Positions 60,733-64,000 of a stretch of DNA of 64,000 nucleotides are shown here, piece by piece. Each line of letters opens with the position of its first letter. Position 1 is the first letter of the stretch. The DNA comes from Tachypleus tridentatus. Its lineage: Eukaryota; Arthropoda; Merostomata; Xiphosura; Limulidae. The stretch covers positions 164,961,310-165,025,309 of the forward strand of contig NC_134837.1 in the NCBI RefSeq assembly GCF_004210375.1, written 5' to 3'. Made by a program: the position numbers and the translations under genes. The notes beneath the pieces were generated by a model. That model ran no database searches. It was not told the origin of the DNA and saw only the letters and a list, made by a program, of their open reading frames with translations.

Positions 60733-61386
60733 TTAATATAGGTATAAAGGCATTCCTTTATATTGGTTTATTTTGGGTTTAAGTTGTTGTATAAGTAAGG
60801 CTTCTTTAATTTTGCGTTTGTTTATGTTTGTTTCTTTATTTAGTATTTGAGTGTTTTCTATGGTTATGTTGTGTTTATTTGACTTGCAGTGTTCGAAAAC
60901 GTGTGAAGGTGACTTTTTATGTTCTTTGAATCTGGTTTCCATTTTTCTACTTGTTTCTCCAATATAGAAGTCATGGCAGTTATCACATTGTATTTTATAA
61001 ATAATGTTGGTGTGGTGTTTGTCAGTGTAGTTTTTACATAGTATAGACCTCAGTTTTGTGCCGGGTTTTTGAATAAATTTGGTATTAACTGGAATGTCAT
61101 ATTTTGTTACTAATTTTTGCCAAATGTTGGTTATTTGTTTGCTGATGTCAGGAATATATGGTATACAGCAGTATATGGTTTCGTGTTTTTTTGATTCGTG
61201 AGCTGTATTTACTTTAGTTGGTTGATTTTGCTTTCTGTGTAGGTGTGTGCTAATGTTTTCTACGGTTTGTGGAGGAAACTTATTGATGTTGATGAAGTAT
61301 TGTTTTATTTTGTCTAATTCATCGTTAATTTTATCTGGTGAGCATAGTTTAATGGCTGTGTTTATTTGGTTTCTTAGTATGTTGAG
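60733..61386 (-). CDS. Penelope-like C-terminal part with GIY-YIG endonuclease
   Basis: This is the continuation of the reverse transcriptase in another frame. The open frame runs 60,733-61,623, but family similarity begins at about 61,386 with LNILRNQINTAIKLCSP. The thumb follows, then IIYKIQCDNCHDFYIGETSR, METRFKEHKK and a conserved HVFEHCKSNKH. The Y-K-I...F-Y-I-G-E-T-S-R core, the Arg and the E-H are those of GIY-YIG nucleases, which nick the target DNA. C..C spacing before the YIG is typical of Penelope-like elements. It ends KPKINQYKG near a stop. Two codon frames, one ancestral protein. Confidence 0.88.
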   Translation of the reverse strand, partial: LNILRNQINTAIKLCSPDKINDELDKIKQYFININKFPPQTVENISTHLHRKQNQPTKVNTAHESKKHETIYCCIPYIPDISKQITNIWQKLVTKYDIPVNTKFIQKPGTKLRSILCKNYTDKHHTNIIYKIQCDNCHDFYIGETSRKMETRFKEHKKSPSHVFEHCKSNKHNITIENTQILNKETNINKRKIKEALLIQQLKPKINQYKGMPLYLY

Positions 61387-62557
61387 TTTTTTGTTTTGTT
61401 TCATGTGCTGAGTCCCAAGGAATGTATAGTCCAGTATGGGTGATTTTTTGGTGGATTTCTGTTTTGAATTGTGTGTCAGTTCTTGTAATTTTGAGGTTAA
61501 GAAATGATATTTGGTTGCTTTCTTCCTGTTCACATGTGAAGTTAATGTTGGGATGTATAGAGTTAATGTGATTGAAAAAATTAAGTATGTGTTCTGTAGA
61601 TTTAAATCCTGCAACCGTGTCATCTACACATCTGTACCAGTATAGTGGTGGATGTAATGCTGTGTTAATTGCTTGTGTTTCAACTTGTGTCATAAAAATA
61701 TTGGCTAGGACTGGTGATACTGGGTTGCCCATGCTTAGGCCATTTGTTTGTATATAGTTTTGGTTGTTGAACATGAAGTTTGTCTTTATCGTAGTGAATT
61801 CTATGAGGGTTGCTAACTGGTTACTGGGAATTTCTATAGTTGGGTTAGGGTCTCGGATATAGAGTTCTAAGGCTATCTTGCAGGCTTCAGTGGTTGGAAC
61901 TTCTGTAAAGAGGGATATAACATCGAAACTGGCCATTAAGGCTTTATGATTAAGTTGATTTAGATTAGACTTGAAATTAAAAGAGTCTTTGATGAATGAG
62001 CTGGCTGATGTTGCATATTTGGAGAATGCCCATGCTATGTATTTGCCAAGATTGTAATTAAACGATTCATATGTGGACATTATTGGTCGTAATGGACAAT
62101 CTGGTTTATGAGGTTTGGGGATGCCGTATATTTGCGGTGTGCATGAGTCGGTTTTACGTAGGTAGGAATAAAGTGTTTGTGAAATTGTGTTGGCTTTTTT
62201 CATTTGTAGTAGTAATTTGTTCAGTTGTGTCTCGTGTGTCTTTGTTGGATTTGTGTTTATTTGTTTAAACTTGTTCGTGTCTGATAGGATGTTATTCATT
62301 TTTTGGATGTATTTATTCGTGTTCATTATGACAATAGCGTTACCTTTATCTGCTTTTAGAATTTTTATGTTTTTGTCTTGTTTTAGGTTTTTAATGGAAT
62401 TAATGTCTCTTTTTGTAAGGTTGTTTTTTAGTTTTCTGTTTTGTGAAATTATGTTGATGGTTTTGTGAGAAAACCTGACGATAACCGAAGAAGGTCGAAA
62501 CATTGTTCGCTCTTCTATGTAAAATATTTTCTCAACCCAAACGAGCCGTTTTTGCAT
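61349..62557 (-). CDS. Penelope-like reverse transcriptase (402 codons, frameshifted at its end)
   Basis: Motifs in order: LKADKGNAIVIMN (N-terminal DKG block, about residue 65), YGIPKPHKPDCPLRPIMS (about 140), FDVISLFTEVPTTEA (first catalytic Asp, about 215), NGLSMGNPVSPVLANIFM (about 275) and WYRCVDDTVAGF (second catalytic pair, about 310). The usual aromatic before V-D-D is Cys here. The apparent start lies in the terminal repeat, so the true N terminus is unclear. The protein copies its RNA at chromosomal breaks or ends. The frame leaves the family after HETKQK because of a one-base length change in a run of six T (61,387-61,392, plus strand). Confidence 0.9.
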   Translation of the reverse strand: MQKRLVWVEKIFYIEERTMFRPSSVIVRFSHKTINIISQNRKLKNNLTKRDINSIKNLKQDKNIKILKADKGNAIVIMNTNKYIQKMNNILSDTNKFKQINTNPTKTHETQLNKLLLQMKKANTISQTLYSYLRKTDSCTPQIYGIPKPHKPDCPLRPIMSTYESFNYNLGKYIAWAFSKYATSASSFIKDSFNFKSNLNQLNHKALMASFDVISLFTEVPTTEACKIALELYIRDPNPTIEIPSNQLATLIEFTTIKTNFMFNNQNYIQTNGLSMGNPVSPVLANIFMTQVETQAINTALHPPLYWYRCVDDTVAGFKSTEHILNFFNHINSIHPNINFTCEQEESNQISFLNLKITRTDTQFKTEIHQKITHTGLYIPWDSAHETKQKTQHTKKPNKHSH

Positions 62558-62614
62558 ATAAATTTCTCAACAAGTGGGTTTCTCGACATCACTGATGATT
62601 TTCATTTAAGTATA

Positions 62615-64000
62615 CAAATACTTTTTTATCAATTTGTAGTTTTCATTTTTCATTTGCACAATTTATAGAATCTTCTAAAAGGATAACAAAATTGTTAATG
62701 TTAAATTTTAAAATTTTATTTTTATTTATTGTTTTTCTACTATAACACTAACTCTGGTTATTAACATTGATGTACAATGTAATGAAAATGTTAAAATTAG
62801 GAAACAGAAGAAAAAGAATACGTAACTTTTAATGTTTATTTTCCTTTCTTGTCTTTTATAAGTTATTATTCATCTTAACACAAGTTAGTGATGACCTTGA
62901 TGCATATTAGCTTCTTTGTGAGACATGTGCAACTCTATAGCAAAACCTTTGTTTAGCATGTAATGTTGTGAGCCTTAAACGAACAAGAAGTATGATATAT
63001 AATTTAAAAATGTTTAAACCTTTTAATTATGCATTTTAAAACATAACTAATACATAATTAACTGAAATATAATAATAAGACTGGACACAGTTGAAACTGT
63101 ATCTCTGATTATAACACATTTAGGCAAGAAACAACCACAAATGTTGTAGTTGGTCAAGCAGTCATCAGTGTTATTAGTTTCGTGTACTATTTGATGAAGA
63201 CTTGGTGCTAGTTTCAAAACAGCCATTGTTAGTATATACTGTATTATTAGTTTTTACATATTCACACACACACACACATGTATGTTTATATGGATTGGAT
63301 AAAGCTCAAATAAATCTGTTGAAGGTGAACATGACAGCTGTTAGTGTTGAAAAATTATTACTTGTTTTAACTGTTTTCATTCAGAGTATTCTGAAAGGAA
63401 AAAATCAAAATTATGTAATCTTGGTGTCTAGTTGTATCTCCGTTACCACTATATCACTGAAGGTACAGAGAGTCGTAGTGATTTTCAGAGTTCGTTGGTC
63501 ATGTCGCAATACATCTGAAGTTTTAAGTAGTTTTTTAAAGGTTTATTTTGTAATAAAGGACTTAAAATTTATAAAATAAAACTTTGAATCATAACACACA
63601 TAAAATTAAATTCATTCACATACATTGATATTAAAAGTATTTAATTAAACTCTGAATGTGTCACTTGTGCAGAAAAGTGTTTAGAGGAGGAGCTCCTGTT
63701 GTAAAAGAGTTAAAAAAATTTAAGTTGTCACATTAGACTCAACAATTTATTATAACTTTATAATTGGTTTAATAAGCTTTCACAGGTGGGTTTATCAACT
63801 TTTGTAAAACTGCAACTTGTACATAGTGGGATGGCTTGAACATTGTTTGTTTTGAGTAGGTGTGTAATAATATCAGATCTCCTGGCTGGTTACCAGTACC
63901 ATAAAGGTTGATAGTTATTTCTACATTTTAAATGTACAACTTCCGGACTAATATTTTTAACAAGTTTTTTTTAATTTTAATCATTTAGAGTAAGAATTCT
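62615..64000. other. Right end of window, no RPA1 exon found
   Basis: I searched for the remaining DBD-B exon ('.. A.KFDG...V.A.KGA.V.DF.G.SLS') and the DBD-C exons and saw none. A CA microsatellite of about 18 bases lies at 63,262-63,280. The open frame at 63,202-63,579 (125 codons) has no family that I recognise and includes simple-repeat codons. Confidence 0.5.

Larger units (their letters stand above)
60531..62594 (-). mobile_element. Penelope-like retroelement, nearly complete
   Basis: Inverted repeats at 60,531-60,617 and 62,472-62,558 agree at 85 of 87 positions. The whole insertion is bounded by the 14-base direct repeat ATGATTTTCATTTA (60,517-60,530 and 62,595-62,608), a clear target-site duplication. 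The minus strand encodes a reverse transcriptase followed by a GIY-YIG endonuclease, the defining combination of Penelope-like elements. The high identity of the ends and long open frames indicate a young insertion. It lies downstream of RPA1 exon 9, opposite to the gene. Confidence 0.93.

Noticed and set aside
63668..63740. Candidate next RPA1 exon (frame with KVFRGGAPVVKE)
   Set aside because: Phase 0 entry after the local acceptor meets a stop at once, and the conserved KGA and DFGG residues are absent.
1..64000. CRISPR arrays, operons, Shine-Dalgarno sites, rho-independent terminators
   Set aside because: The window is spliced, repeat-rich animal DNA; no regular spacer-repeat array or bacterial gene arrangement is present.

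Overview
The window is animal nuclear DNA, AT-rich and intron/repeat dominated, with spliced genes, tRNA-derived SINEs and many decayed transposons. The abundant SINE whose head resembles a tRNA with CGT at the anticodon position, together with the Jockey-, CR1-, Penelope-, mariner/Tc1- and DIRS-like relics, looks to me like a horseshoe crab (Xiphosura) genome. That is recognition from memory, not a database result; a chelicerate or other arthropod remains possible.

The only host gene I can support is a plus-strand, partial RPA1 gene (large subunit of replication protein A). Nine exons can be read between 35,868 and 59,851. They cover the N-terminal OB fold (DBD-F), the linker, DBD-A and the start of DBD-B, about 339 codons in all. 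The first exon with the start codon was not found, and the exons for the rest of DBD-B and DBD-C must lie to the right of the window. Introns are 0.1 to 5.8 kb long and are loaded with mobile elements. One exon junction (39,266 to 43,781) does not keep the frame by one base.

Layout. 1-10 kb: non-coding, with a Penelope-type terminal hairpin, SINEs and a 268-bp tandem duplication. 10-17 kb: a small TA-flanked MITE and a set of diverged repeated segments of unknown origin. 17-24.2 kb: a Jockey-like LINE split by a mariner, a second mariner copy, SINEs and a Tc1-like transposase relic. 28-33 kb: a minus-strand CR1-like LINE split by a 2.3-kb element carrying an unclassified Cys-rich protein family. 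33.1-34 kb: a hAT relic. 35.9-59.9 kb: RPA1 exons, with introns holding two DIRS-like elements with inverted terminal repeats, MITEs, a hAT relic, SINEs and CR1 tails. 60.5-62.6 kb: a nearly intact Penelope-like element (reverse transcriptase plus GIY-YIG endonuclease) with 85/87 identical inverted ends and a 14-bp target duplication.

The most unusual object is a 225-bp element at 49,951-50,175. It is flanked by TTAA, has near-perfect inverted ends, and encloses about 75 bp that match 28S ribosomal RNA in antisense. Other points of interest are the two DIRS-like elements with preserved end structure, the nested insertions, and the two odd RPA1 splice junctions.
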